Of a stretch of 57,473 nucleotides of DNA, positions 9,216 through 18,311 are shown piece by piece. Numbering within the stretch: position 1 is the first letter of the stretch; the number at the start of each line of letters is the position of its first letter. The notes under the pieces are model-generated. The model made no database searches, was not told the origin of the DNA, and was given only the letters and a program-made list of their open reading frames with translations. A program made the position numbers and the translations under genes. This DNA is from Methanobacteriota archaeon (lineage in GTDB: Archaea; Halobacteriota; Methanosarcinia; Methanosarcinales; Methanosarcinaceae): NCBI GenBank assembly GCA_030054735.1, contig JASGVX010000070.1, positions 1-57,473 on the forward strand. Direction: 5' to 3'.

Positions 9216-10070
9216 TTGAAATCAGCTAAGAAATTGATCTGCCAGCGGCTAAAGAAGAATAAAATTGCAATAGTAGGCCTGGCAATGATCACCTTCCTTT
9301 TATTTCTCGCAGTTTTTGCACCATGGATTGTTCCCCATGACCCGATAGAGCCAAACCTTGGAAAGCGTTTCCTATCCCCCTGTAAAGAATATCCCATGGG
9401 AACCGACGATCTCGGCAGGTGCGTACTGAGCAGGGTCATATATGGCACGAGAGTCTCCTTGCAAGTGAGCATGTCTGTGGTTGGGATAATAGCAGTTATT
9501 GGGGTGACACTCGGCTTGATTTCCGGATACTTCGGAGGAAAACTGGACGAACTGATCATGAGATTTGTGGATACTGTCCTTGCGTTTCCGGGGATTATAC
9601 TGGCTATGGCAGTTGCAGGCGCCCTCGGGCCCGGCCTGTTCAATGTGATGCTTGCCCTGGCCCTAGTGTCCTGGACCGGCTTTGCCAGGGTTGTCCGCAG
9701 CTCGGTAATGGCCGTAAAAGAAAAGGAGTTTGTAGAATCTGCAAGAGCTCTCGGTTGCAGTGACCTGTATATCATGACCCGCCACATCCTGCCAAATGTA
9801 ATAACACCTGTGATTGTGCTGGCTACGCTTGACATGGGGTTTATTATCCTGGCAGCGTCCAGCTTGAGTTTCTTGGGGCTGGGAGCGCAACCCCCAATCC
9901 CTGATTGGGGGTCCATGTTGAACAACGGAAGGGTTTACATGCGAACTGCCCCCTTCCTGACGATCTTTCCTGGTATAGCTATTACGACAGCAGTAATGGC
10001 ATTCAATTTCCTGGGTGACGGGCTGAGAGATGCCATGGATCCCCGACCGCAGAGGGAGTTAAAAAAATGA
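9216..10070 (+). CDS. DppC/NikC-type ABC importer permease
   Basis: This 284-residue second permease of the importer begins at a TTG codon. The site AGGAAAGAGG about 8 bp upstream supports that start, and no ATG fits better. The family block 'HPMGTDDLGRCVLSRVIYG' appears here as 'YPMGTDDLGRCVLSRVIYG' (about 56-74), and the EAA loop is 'ARALGCSDLYIMTRHILPN' (about 174-192). Its stop overlaps the start of DppD by 4 bp (ATGA), so the two are translationally coupled. Confidence 0.93.
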   Translation: MKSAKKLICQRLKKNKIAIVGLAMITFLLFLAVFAPWIVPHDPIEPNLGKRFLSPCKEYPMGTDDLGRCVLSRVIYGTRVSLQVSMSVVGIIAVIGVTLGLISGYFGGKLDELIMRFVDTVLAFPGIILAMAVAGALGPGLFNVMLALALVSWTGFARVVRSSVMAVKEKEFVESARALGCSDLYIMTRHILPNVITPVIVLATLDMGFIILAASSLSFLGLGAQPPIPDWGSMLNNGRVYMRTAPFLTIFPGIAITTAVMAFNFLGDGLRDAMDPRPQRELKK

Positions 10071-11008
10071 CATTATTGAGCATACGGGATCTTAGAACCT
10101 ATTTTTATACGGAAGACGGCGTGGTGAGGGCGGTAAACGGTATTGACCTGAACCTCGAGGAAGGGGAAACCCTCGGAATAATAGGAGAAACCGGATGCGG
10201 GAAAACCATGCTGGGGTTATCGATACTGCGTTTGCTTTCTGAAAACACAAAAGTAGAGGGGGAGGTTCTTTACAGGGGAACCGACCTCATCCGGCTCAGC
10301 AAGGCTGAAATGCGAAAAATAAGGGGAAAGGAAATCAGCATGATCTTCCAGAATTCTCTCTCTTCTATGAACCCTGTGCTCACCGTGGGAAAGCAGCTTG
10401 CTGAACCCCTAGAAATGCACCAGCACATGAAAAAGCAGGCCGCAAAACAAAAGGTCATCGAGATGTTAAAAGCCGTAAAAATACCCTCGCCTTCTGATAG
10501 GGCAGCAGAGTATCCCCATGAGTTCAGCGGAGGAATGAGGCAGAGAGCAATGATTGCAATGGGATTGGCCTGCACTCCCTCTCTTATTATCGCCGATGAG
10601 CCAACCACAGGGCTCGACGTTACAATCCAGGCCCAGATAATTGAATTGATAAAGGAAGTGCTGGAGCATTCAGGGGCATCCATGCTCCTGATAACGCATG
10701 ACCTTGGAGTTGCTTCCGAGCTGTGCAACTCCATCGCAGTAATGTATGCAGGGGAGATCATAGAATATGCCGGTATAATAGAGCTGTTCAAAAACCCCAG
10801 ACACCCCTACACACGTGGCTTTTTTGGATCCCTTCCGAACAGAGGGCTGAAGCCCATGCCCGGTACATGCCCGAGTATGATAAACCTTCCTGGTGGCTGC
10901 AAGTTTCATCCAAGATGTCCCCATGCGAGCAGCCGGTGTGAAAAAGAAAAACCGGATATGCTGAAATTAGGGGAAAAACACTATGTGAGGTGCTTTTTGT
11001 ATGATTGA
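10067..11008 (+). CDS. DppD/OppD-type importer ATPase
   Basis: This 313-residue ATPase powers the Dpp-type importer. Motifs are Walker A GETGCGKTM, signature FSGGMRQRAMIAMG, Walker B LIIADEPTTGLD and the switch His in LITHDLG. The C terminus has the oligopeptide-ATPase extension with the Cys pattern 'CKFHPRCPHA' and nearby Cys residues, which in relatives can hold an Fe-S cluster. It overlaps DppC by 4 bp and DppF by 8 bp. Confidence 0.94.
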   Translation: MTLLSIRDLRTYFYTEDGVVRAVNGIDLNLEEGETLGIIGETGCGKTMLGLSILRLLSENTKVEGEVLYRGTDLIRLSKAEMRKIRGKEISMIFQNSLSSMNPVLTVGKQLAEPLEMHQHMKKQAAKQKVIEMLKAVKIPSPSDRAAEYPHEFSGGMRQRAMIAMGLACTPSLIIADEPTTGLDVTIQAQIIELIKEVLEHSGASMLLITHDLGVASELCNSIAVMYAGEIIEYAGIIELFKNPRHPYTRGFFGSLPNRGLKPMPGTCPSMINLPGGCKFHPRCPHASSRCEKEKPDMLKLGEKHYVRCFLYD

Positions 11009-11963
11009 GGTTAACGGCTTAAAAAAGCACTTTTCATCAGGATTTTTTTGTAAAAAGCACGTAAAAGCCGTTGATGGGATCGATTTCAGAATTGAAAAAG
11101 GGGAGACTTTTGGACTGGTTGGAGAAAGCGGGTGCGGAAAAACAACGGTAGGCAGGCTAATTGCAGGGATTATTGAACCTAGTTCTGGAAAAGTGAAATT
11201 TGACAATGTAGATTTATTTGAACTTAATAAAAAAGACCTGAAAAAAATCAGACCAAGGCTGCAAATTATATTTCAGAACCCTTATGCTTCCCTGAACCCG
11301 AGAATGCTTATAGGAGAGGCCATAGCAGAACCTCTTAAATTATATGATGTAGTAGGCCGGGAAAAAAGAGATGAAAAAGTCATGGAACTAATAGAGATGG
11401 TGGGACTTAACCCCGAACACCTGAACCGGTATCCCCATGAACTGAGCGGTGGACAGAACCAGCGAGCCGTGATCGCAAGGATCCTGGCAATCAACCCCGA
11501 ATTTATCGTAGCTGATGAGCCGACTTCATCCCTGGATGTGAATGTGCAGGCACAGATACTGAACCTGCTAAGAGATGTGAATAAGAAATTTGGCCTGACA
11601 TGTTTATTCATCTCCCATGACCTAGAAGTGATAAAACTCATTACCGACAGAGTAGCTGTCATGTACCTTGGAAAACTGGTAGAGATCGGAAAAACGGATG
11701 AAATATTCAGGGAGGCAAAACATCCCTATACAAAGGCCTTATTGTCCGCAATACCTGTTGCTGACCCCGAGGTGAAGAGGGAAAAAATTATCCTTCAAGG
11801 AGAGATCCCAAATCCCATAAACCCACCCCCTGGATGTAGATTCCACAGCAGATGCCAATACAAAAAAGAAATATGTAAAATTGAAGAACCTCTTCTAATC
11901 GGAGAAGAGCACAAAGTAGCATGTCATAGAGCTGATGAAATACCCGGATTTTTAAAGAGTTAA
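11001..11963 (+). CDS. DppF/OppF-type importer ATPase
   Basis: This is the second importer ATPase, 320 residues. Motifs are Walker A GESGCGKTTVG, signature LSGGQNQRAVIARI, Walker B FIVADEPTSSLD and LFISHDLEV. The C-terminal extension includes 'PPGCRFHSRCQYKKEIC'. The start at 11001 lies inside the end of DppD and is preceded by GAGGTG. It is the last gene of the left operon; the chelatase motor gene converges on it with a 42-bp gap. Confidence 0.94.
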   Translation: MIEVNGLKKHFSSGFFCKKHVKAVDGIDFRIEKGETFGLVGESGCGKTTVGRLIAGIIEPSSGKVKFDNVDLFELNKKDLKKIRPRLQIIFQNPYASLNPRMLIGEAIAEPLKLYDVVGREKRDEKVMELIEMVGLNPEHLNRYPHELSGGQNQRAVIARILAINPEFIVADEPTSSLDVNVQAQILNLLRDVNKKFGLTCLFISHDLEVIKLITDRVAVMYLGKLVEIGKTDEIFREAKHPYTKALLSAIPVADPEVKREKIILQGEIPNPINPPPGCRFHSRCQYKKEICKIEEPLLIGEEHKVACHRADEIPGFLKS

Positions 11964-12005
11964 ACTTTTCCTATAAAAATGCATATTCATGGGAATTTCA
12001 AAAAC

Positions 12006-14057
12006 TTACATTGAAAAGCTACTAAATTCTTGATTAAAATCAAAAGGGGCAGAAGTTCTAACAGCATTAACTATAGATTCTGCCTTTAAATCTTCAAGGG
12101 TAAAATACGTAGCCCCAAGGGCTGTAGAAATCTTCTGTGCAAGCCCGAATTTTATCATGCTGCTTTCCGTGTCAATTACGGCAGACTGTATACCTTCTTC
12201 TTTTAACCTGGAGGCTATTGTAGTTATTTCCTCAAGAGGAGGCCCACCATCCATACTAACATTTGCCCTGCCGTCAGAGATCAGGACCAAAAAAGGGCAG
12301 GTATCAGGATCCCGGCGCAGTTCAGCTTTTATGACCTCATACCCTTTCACAAGGCCTCTGGAGAGGGGTGTTTTTCCGCCAGTGGGCATCTCCTGAAGAT
12401 ACTTTTGAGCCAGTTCTATGCTGGAAGTAGGAGGCAGCAGAAGTTCTGCACTGTCTCCTTTAAAAGCAATAAGCCCGACTTTGTCCCGTTTCTGGTAAGC
12501 ATCCATAAGCATGGAAAGGACTGCCCCTTTTGATGCAACCATTCTCTGCCTGGCCCCCATAGAACCGCTGGCGTCCACAACAAAGAGGACAAGGTTACCG
12601 ATCTTTTTCTCCCGGACCTTTTTTCTGAAGTCGGATTCGTGAATTATTATGGAATTTCCGTCCTTTTCCCGTGTAAGCTGATAGGGAGCAGCTGCCCTCA
12701 ATGTGGCATCAAAAGCAAGGTCAGTGGTTTTTTCGTGAGGAATAGTACTCATTATATACCTGCCCTGTTTGGAGCTGGTAAGAGTTTTACTGCGCCTGCC
12801 TGTCCCTTTTCGATTAGCCCTGAGAAACTCAGGGTTTAATTGTTTTACCTGATAGCTTTCCCCTATAGCAAAAACAGTTTCTGAAGAGGCATCAGGCTGT
12901 CCCTCAGATTGGTTCGCTGTGTTTTCAGGCTGCTTTTCGGGATGTTCATGAGGTTTTTCGGGGTTTTCTTTACGTTCTTGCTTCTGCTCTTCCTGTTTAT
13001 TTTTCTCTTTATCTTTCTGTTTTTCCCTGTGCTTTTCTATACTTTCGTCCAGTTTATCCTGTTTGTCTGAATGAGAATCAAATGGCTTTCTACGCATGCG
13101 GTGAGAGAGCACCAGTTCTGCAGCTTCTTTTACGTCCTCTTCAAGGACTTCAGTCCTGCCGTTAAAGGCTGCAAGGGTGATTGAAGTTTTCATCATTGTA
13201 ATATCTGCCCTGTGCCCGTCAACCCCCATATCAACACAGATCTGGCTGATCAGCTCAAGCATCTCATCCGAAATCCTGACTTCGGAAAGCAGCTGCTTCG
13301 CATTAAGGATCTGGCCGCAAAGCTCGGTTTCGGCATCCTGCCAGTTTGCTGCAAAGGCTTCAGGGTCTGCCTCATAACTTAGCCTGGATTTTATGAGCTC
13401 AACTCTCCTGGCAACGTCACTTATGCCTTTTACATCCACACACAGGCCAAAACGGTCCAGTAACTGAGGCCTCAGTTCCCCTTCTTCCGGATTCATTGTG
13501 CCTACAAGCACAAAATTCGCAGGATGGGAGTAAGAAATTCCTTCTCTTTCAATAGTGTTTATCCCCATTGCTGCAGAGTCAAGGAGCACATCTACAAGGT
13601 GGTCGTCCAGAAGGTTGATCTCATCCACATAAAGGATGCCCCTGTGCGCCATTGCAAGAACTCCTGACTCAAAACGCTTTTCCCCTTTTTTGATAGCGTG
13701 TTCGATATCAAGAGTCCCTACAACTCTATCTTCAGTGGCACTTACGGGAAGGTCAACCACCTTCATTTTTATCCGGGAAGCATTAAGGGTTCCGGCTTTT
13801 AGTTTTTCAAGGCATTTCTCACACAGTTCATTTTGATGATTAGGGTCGCATTTGAATTTACAGCCCTCAACAACTTCGATTTCAGGCAGGAGGTTAGCAA
13901 GAGCCCGGACTGCAGTTGATTTGGCAGTGCCTTTTTCTCCCCTGATAAGGACTCCACCCAGTTTTGGGTTGATGAGATTTAAGACAAGGGCTTTTTTCAT
14001 TCTCTCCTGCCCTACTATAGCAGTAAAAGGGTAGATAGTAATGTTGTGCTTCCTCAT
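12006..14057 (-). CDS. fused ChlI-ChlD type chelatase motor subunit (putative cobaltochelatase)
   Basis: This 683-residue AAA+ protein with a C-terminal VWA domain belongs to the Mg/Co-chelatase I/D family, which hydrolyses ATP to drive metal insertion by BchH/CobN. The AAA+ part covers about residues 1-330, with Walker [10 protein letters not shown] and Walker [14 protein letters not shown] charged Lys/Glu/Gln-rich linker runs from about 335 to 405. The VWA domain (about 485-665) keeps the metal site DASGSMG. Sequence around '[17 protein letters not shown]' (about 62-78) is Cys-rich, as in many archaeal and bacterial relatives. It is the only motor gene in the window although there are two CobN genes. 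The S-layer-domain gene lies 20 bp upstream, so the two are probably co-transcribed. Confidence 0.92.
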   Translation of the reverse strand: MRKHNITIYPFTAIVGQERMKKALVLNLINPKLGGVLIRGEKGTAKSTAVRALANLLPEIEVVEGCKFKCDPNHQNELCEKCLEKLKAGTLNASRIKMKVVDLPVSATEDRVVGTLDIEHAIKKGEKRFESGVLAMAHRGILYVDEINLLDDHLVDVLLDSAAMGINTIEREGISYSHPANFVLVGTMNPEEGELRPQLLDRFGLCVDVKGISDVARRVELIKSRLSYEADPEAFAANWQDAETELCGQILNAKQLLSEVRISDEMLELISQICVDMGVDGHRADITMMKTSITLAAFNGRTEVLEEDVKEAAELVLSHRMRRKPFDSHSDKQDKLDESIEKHREKQKDKEKNKQEEQKQERKENPEKPHEHPEKQPENTANQSEGQPDASSETVFAIGESYQVKQLNPEFLRANRKGTGRRSKTLTSSKQGRYIMSTIPHEKTTDLAFDATLRAAAPYQLTREKDGNSIIIHESDFRKKVREKKIGNLVLFVVDASGSMGARQRMVASKGAVLSMLMDAYQKRDKVGLIAFKGDSAELLLPPTSSIELAQKYLQEMPTGGKTPLSRGLVKGYEVIKAELRRDPDTCPFLVLISDGRANVSMDGGPPLEEITTIASRLKEEGIQSAVIDTESSMIKFGLAQKISTALGATYFTLEDLKAESIVNAVRTSAPFDFNQEFSSFSM

Positions 14058-14077
14058 GGTTTTTCCTCAGTGAATTT

Positions 14078-15019
14078 TTAAACTCCTACCAGGTATTCTT
14101 CGACACTCATAGCAGGTATGGACCAGCTTGAAACGGAAGGAAGGATAGACTCCACATTTTCCATTTTATTCATGAATGGGTAAAAAGTCACAAATAACCC
14201 CCTCGATGTCTCTTTTTCAAACCTGCCAATCCATATATCTTCCATTACATTGATATCCGAACCAGACCAGAGCACATGCTTATTTTCGAGCCTGAGTTTC
14301 GGATAGGTCTCAACAACAGTAAGCTCCCCGAACTCCTTTCTATAATTCAGTTCAAGCGGGCTGTCAGAGAAATGCAGGATATGTTTTAGGTTAACAGCAG
14401 AGAGTTTTTCTCCCTGCATGACACTGTCAACATATACGGAAAAAAGGGGCACCTCAACACCATTTAATTTCTTTATGCAGAGAAAGGTGTGAGTGCCAGG
14501 GTCCGCCGATTTACCAGGAGAGATTATGCTTGAATAAACCGGGAGCTTATTCCTGGAAAGAGTAAGGCAGGCATTATCCGAGTCCAGATCAGTTACTTTC
14601 AGGGCATATCCTTCTTTTAAGTCATATTCTTCATTGGGATAGAGGATTTTCTTATCTTCTTCAAGAAAGATATTTACAACCTCTCTGTCAGTTCCGAGAT
14701 ATGCGTATTTTTCGCCATTCCAACCGAGAACGGAATATCCCTGATTGAAGCACTCTAGTCCATAATCCATCATCTCAGGATTATTATATTCAATCTTAAC
14801 GGGCAGGGATTCATAATATGTTCCGGAACTGCTTGAATAATAAAAGCCCGGGCAGTTTTCTGCATTGAGAATGTAATTATCTCCTGCCGAAATATTTAGT
14901 ATCTGCCCCCGCTGTTCAATAGCACCTTCTACAGGGATGGTAATATATAAAATCATTATTAGAAAAAAAATTACGTATTTGAATTGTAAAATATCACAAT
15001 TATCATTAATAATAGCCAT
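14078..15019 (-). CDS. S-layer-domain protein, secreted, no C-terminal anchor
   Basis: This 313-residue protein has an N-terminal signal segment (about 14-33) and one copy of the Methanosarcina-type S-layer duplication domain. Typical features are 'YDLKEGYALKVTDLDSDNAC' (about residues 127-146) and 'SVYVDSVMQGEK'. The usual Methanosarcina S-layer protein has two such domains, a stalk and a C-terminal membrane helix; here there is one domain and the chain ends at VEEYLVGV without a helix. The gene lies 20 bp upstream of the chelatase motor, on the same strand. The start has no clear ribosome site. Its role could be envelope-linked metal capture, but that is only inferred from position. Confidence 0.72.
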   Translation of the reverse strand: MAIINDNCDILQFKYVIFFLIMILYITIPVEGAIEQRGQILNISAGDNYILNAENCPGFYYSSSSGTYYESLPVKIEYNNPEMMDYGLECFNQGYSVLGWNGEKYAYLGTDREVVNIFLEEDKKILYPNEEYDLKEGYALKVTDLDSDNACLTLSRNKLPVYSSIISPGKSADPGTHTFLCIKKLNGVEVPLFSVYVDSVMQGEKLSAVNLKHILHFSDSPLELNYRKEFGELTVVETYPKLRLENKHVLWSGSDINVMEDIWIGRFEKETSRGLFVTFYPFMNKMENVESILPSVSSWSIPAMSVEEYLVGV

Positions 15020-15373
15020 ATTAATGGCAACTATAGTATTAAAGGCTAAATAATCTTTTCGTTTTTTGATATTGAAAATAAGAAATATCTTTAAGAAAAA
15101 AATGAAAAAATGAAAAAATGAAATTCATTTTTGAATACTGATGTTTTTCCCTGTACAGGCACATAGACATAATATAGCCTATTGATTCTGAAAAATCAGA
15201 AAAAACAAATAAGAAAATTGTTGTCATTGATATTTATTGGAGCATAGAGTTCATGTTTTCAAATATAATTTTCAAAAGCAGTTTGAATAAGTAGATATAT
15301 TTTTAAAAAACGTATAACTATATTTGTAGAATATAAGATTGTATAGGAACATTTATTAACTTCAAGAAAGGGA
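15020..15373. other. divergent intergenic region between chelatase-linked operons
   Basis: This AT-rich stretch separates the minus-strand S-layer/chelatase pair from the plus-strand propeller/CobN2/ECF operon. Box A-like sequences for the plus strand are visible near 15291-15305 (GATATATTTTTAAA) and 15317-15328 (AACTATATTTG). For the minus strand the region around 15025-15050 holds TTTAATACTATAG. The short frame at 15039-15227 is judged to be chance. Confidence 0.4.
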
Positions 15374-15976
15374 ATGATTTATATGTCACCCGGAAAAAAC
15401 ACTGTGCTGGGATTCACAATTTTCCTTTTTACAGTTCTGACAATATTGTATTTTCAAATAGCATCCACTGAAAAGATAATTTATGAGGAAAATTTTGAGG
15501 ACAGCTCCGGGATTGAAGGAGACTTCCTCAAATGCAGAGACAGTACATTATATCTGGACACTCAAAACTCTGCACAGACCGGGGGAGGGGTATGGAATAA
15601 AAATATAAGCCTGCCTCCCGGAAGAATTTCCTGGAACTGGAACGGGCAGGATATGGACAACTTCAGCCTCTGGTTAAAAGTCTCATTTAGCGACCATAAA
15701 TCCATTTACTATGTTGCAGCAGGGAGCAGGAATCCACCTTCGGAAGGCGAATTTTACCGGGATGAAGAAAATAGGCGGCGTTTTTCTCCATCTACTATAA
15801 TCTCAGGGATCCCTATGAATCAGGTTGAAAGAGATCTCAGTGCGGATTATGCCAGGCACTGCGGTCCTGCTGAAAATGTCAGGGTTGTGAAAGTGAGTGC
15901 AGGGCTTGGGGACAACAGCACCGAACACATGAACGCTTTGAGAATTTCAGACCTGAAAATCTACGGGCAATCATAA
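15374..15976 (+). CDS. membrane-anchored secreted protein of unknown function
   Basis: This is a 200-residue protein, or about 197 residues if it starts at ATG 15383, which is better spaced from AAAGGGA. An N-terminal membrane segment (about residues 10-28) is followed by an extracytoplasmic domain with 'RISWNWNGQDMDNFSLWLKV' (about 80-99), a beta-rich pattern. I do not recognise the family. It heads the run leading to the propeller lipoproteins, CobN2 and the ECF genes, and so belongs by position to the same surface/transport system. Confidence 0.6.
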   Translation: MIYMSPGKNTVLGFTIFLFTVLTILYFQIASTEKIIYEENFEDSSGIEGDFLKCRDSTLYLDTQNSAQTGGGVWNKNISLPPGRISWNWNGQDMDNFSLWLKVSFSDHKSIYYVAAGSRNPPSEGEFYRDEENRRRFSPSTIISGIPMNQVERDLSADYARHCGPAENVRVVKVSAGLGDNSTEHMNALRISDLKIYGQS

Positions 15977-16015
15977 AATCAAAAAATGGAGCCTGAAAAC
16001 CAGAGGAGCCTGAAA

Positions 16016-16590
16016 ATGAAAAAAAACAGTATTACATTAGTACTCATATTTACACTTATTTTCCTGCTGTGTTCTGGGTGCGTATCCTCAGACAAAATAT
16101 CTTCCGGCGGCGTATCCCCTGAAAATACATCTTTAAAAGAAACAGATGAAAACATAGGCGAAAGCTCAAGAAGTGTGCTAAATCAGGGAAAACGTGAAAA
16201 GTCTACACCTTACATTTACTGGGAATATGAACTTGGAGATATAACCCCGGAAAACATAAGTTAAAGAGGGTCAAGCGTTAGGGACTGCGTAAGGTATACT
16301 GAAGACGGAAAATCCAAATGGTATTTTTCCACTCTCCGGACATGAGGTTCTTTGTCCTGCCAGTTGGAAAGGATACGTCATCAGGCAATACTCAGGTCCA
16401 CGGAGTCCATGCATTCGATATCCGGAAATCCGGGAATGGGAACTCAAAACTGCTCTGGACCTTCAATACCAGAGGAGTTGTCGTAAATGCTGCGATTTCT
16501 TCAGACTGTACCGCAGCCGCAGTTGAAGTCCCTCTGCAGCTCAAAAATGGAGATCTAACTGGAAAACACATGTTAATAATTATCAGGTGA
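16016..16590 (+). pseudogene. collapsed copy of the beta-propeller lipoprotein
   Basis: The N-terminal part (16016-16264, ribosome site GAGGAG) encodes a lipoprotein signal ending LLCSGC and then 'YELGDITPENIS'. This matches the region just before the blades of the intact gene downstream ('VKLEDVTPGPIE'). After a TAA, the same frame still reads 'SVRDCVRYTEDGKSKWYF', like a first propeller blade. It then jumps, in a new frame (16318-16590), to a close match of the intact gene's C terminus ('HGVHAFDIRKSGNGNSK' against 'HGVYIFDASKSGGASSR'). So the copy has a stop, a large internal deletion and a frame change. It is a decayed tandem duplicate. Confidence 0.85.
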
Positions 16591-16594
16591 GAGA

Positions 16595-18301
16595 ATGAAA
16601 TGGAAATCTTTGATAGTCCTGCTTATTGTGATACTGGTAGCTTCAGGATGTGCTGAAAAAAACCAGGAATCAAAAAGCGATGCATCGTCTCAGGATTTGA
16701 AGTCAGGGATACAGGATATAAGTAATTCCGGGTCCGGACTTATAGACTCAGTAGTATTCTCAAGGACCGGAGCTCTGCTTACTCTGAAAAGTACGGAAGA
16801 GATCTCGGAAATAAAGGTATACTCTGACAGTGGACAGATAAGTTCTCAGGAGATTGGAAAAACCAATGACAATGTATTTGCTTCCTTTGAATGGAACCCT
16901 GAATCCCGTTACAGGTTTGAAGTGCTTACAGGATCAGGTGTGTCCAGTTCTATTGAAGCATATGCTCCTTCAAAACCTGCCCTGAAAGTGGAGTATACCG
17001 TAAAACTTGAAGATGTAACTCCCGGACCTATTGAAAAAACCTCACAAAATATAAAAGGTACGATGAAATTTTCTCCTGACAGCAAATATCTTGCCATAGG
17101 GACCAATGGAGGCTCTCTGAAACTTATAGAGGTCACAACAGGTGAAAAGGTATGGGAAAAGCAGCTCGTTAAAGGTATATCCAATGCAAGAATCGCGGAC
17201 ATAGAGTTTTCAGAGGATGGAAAGAGCCTTTTTGTTGGTGAAGATAGCCCGGACGCTTTTCTCTACTGTTTTGACCTTAACGGCAACGAAGTATGGAAAT
17301 ATGGGGCAGCTGAGGAACTGGGTTCAGACCTCAAGTACATGCCTGCAATGAAAAAGATACAGCTTGATTCAAAAGGGAATATCTATGTCGCTGCCAGCAG
17401 GGCCTGCGGTTATGTTGGTGAAAAATACAAATACCTGGCAAAGGTCTATTCCTTTGACCCTGAAGGAAATCTGCGCTGGAAGTTCCCCGAATCAGAACTT
17501 ATGGACTCGGGAGTTACATGGATTGATGTCACCCCTGACGGGAAATACGCTGTCTTTGGCACTACCTGTTTTACAAAAGCGGATAAATGGAAAGACGGTA
17601 CTGTTCATGTCCTGAACGGAAATACGGGACAGGAACACTGGAGATACAAGATAGAGCCAATTGAGCCGTTTTTCGACTATTCCGCAATCTGGTACAGCAC
17701 ACAGATAACTCCTGACGGGGAAAAATTAATAACGATGACAAGCGACGGCCGGGCATTTTTATTCAATAACGCCCGTATTATTGAAAGCGGGACCCCGGAA
17801 ATTGCATGGGAGCAGAACATCTCAACCCCGATAGTCGTGAGTGGAGTCCCTATCTACGGCAGTGCAAACTATGCCTACATTGTTAATGAGACCCTGATCT
17901 TTTCAATAGGCAGCACTTTCTCCAGAGATAAAAACAAGGACGCTCCGTTTGAGCACCCCAGCGGAAACAGCTTCTTTGCCTATGATTATGACGGCAACCT
18001 GCTATGGAAATGGAGAGTAGACGGCTATGCAGGAGAGTGCGCACTTAACGACCGCTATTTTGTGATCCCACTTGCCCAGAACCTGGTAACTGAGGACAGA
18101 AGCGTGCACGGGGTATACATTTTTGACGCATCAAAAAGCGGAGGTGCAAGTTCCAGGCTAATCCAGACTTATAATACGGAAGGAATTACAGTATCTGCCG
18201 ATATCTCACCTGACGGCAGGTATATTGCAGCTCTCGAATCCCCTGCAAGGCTTGAGGACGGAACAGTACTCGGAGAATATAAAGTTCACATTTTGACCTG
18301 A
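16595..18301 (+). CDS. beta-propeller (WD40/PQQ-like) lipoprotein
   Basis: This 568-residue surface lipoprotein has a signal peptide ending ASGC (Cys about residue 19), a spacer of about 100 residues, then repeated blades. The blades carry motifs such as 'MKFSPDSKYLAIGTNGGSLK' (about 155-174), 'VTPDGKYAVFGTTCF', 'ITPDGEKLITMTSDGRAF' and 'ISPDGRYIAALESPARL'. The repeated [T/S]PDG-x-Y pattern is typical of WD40-like or quinoprotein-like propellers. The ribosome site is GGTGAGAG. CobN2 starts 10 bp after its stop, so the two are co-translated. It may bind a ligand or partner at the cell surface for the adjoining chelatase/ECF system; no catalytic residues can be named. Confidence 0.83.
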   Translation: MKWKSLIVLLIVILVASGCAEKNQESKSDASSQDLKSGIQDISNSGSGLIDSVVFSRTGALLTLKSTEEISEIKVYSDSGQISSQEIGKTNDNVFASFEWNPESRYRFEVLTGSGVSSSIEAYAPSKPALKVEYTVKLEDVTPGPIEKTSQNIKGTMKFSPDSKYLAIGTNGGSLKLIEVTTGEKVWEKQLVKGISNARIADIEFSEDGKSLFVGEDSPDAFLYCFDLNGNEVWKYGAAEELGSDLKYMPAMKKIQLDSKGNIYVAASRACGYVGEKYKYLAKVYSFDPEGNLRWKFPESELMDSGVTWIDVTPDGKYAVFGTTCFTKADKWKDGTVHVLNGNTGQEHWRYKIEPIEPFFDYSAIWYSTQITPDGEKLITMTSDGRAFLFNNARIIESGTPEIAWEQNISTPIVVSGVPIYGSANYAYIVNETLIFSIGSTFSRDKNKDAPFEHPSGNSFFAYDYDGNLLWKWRVDGYAGECALNDRYFVIPLAQNLVTEDRSVHGVYIFDASKSGGASSRLIQTYNTEGITVSADISPDGRYIAALESPARLEDGTVLGEYKVHILT

Positions 18302-18311
18302 GGGGGAAAGT

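Noticed and set aside
9179-9925. 248-codon minus-strand frame
   Set aside because: It is antisense to the clearly recognisable DppC permease and has no family motif.
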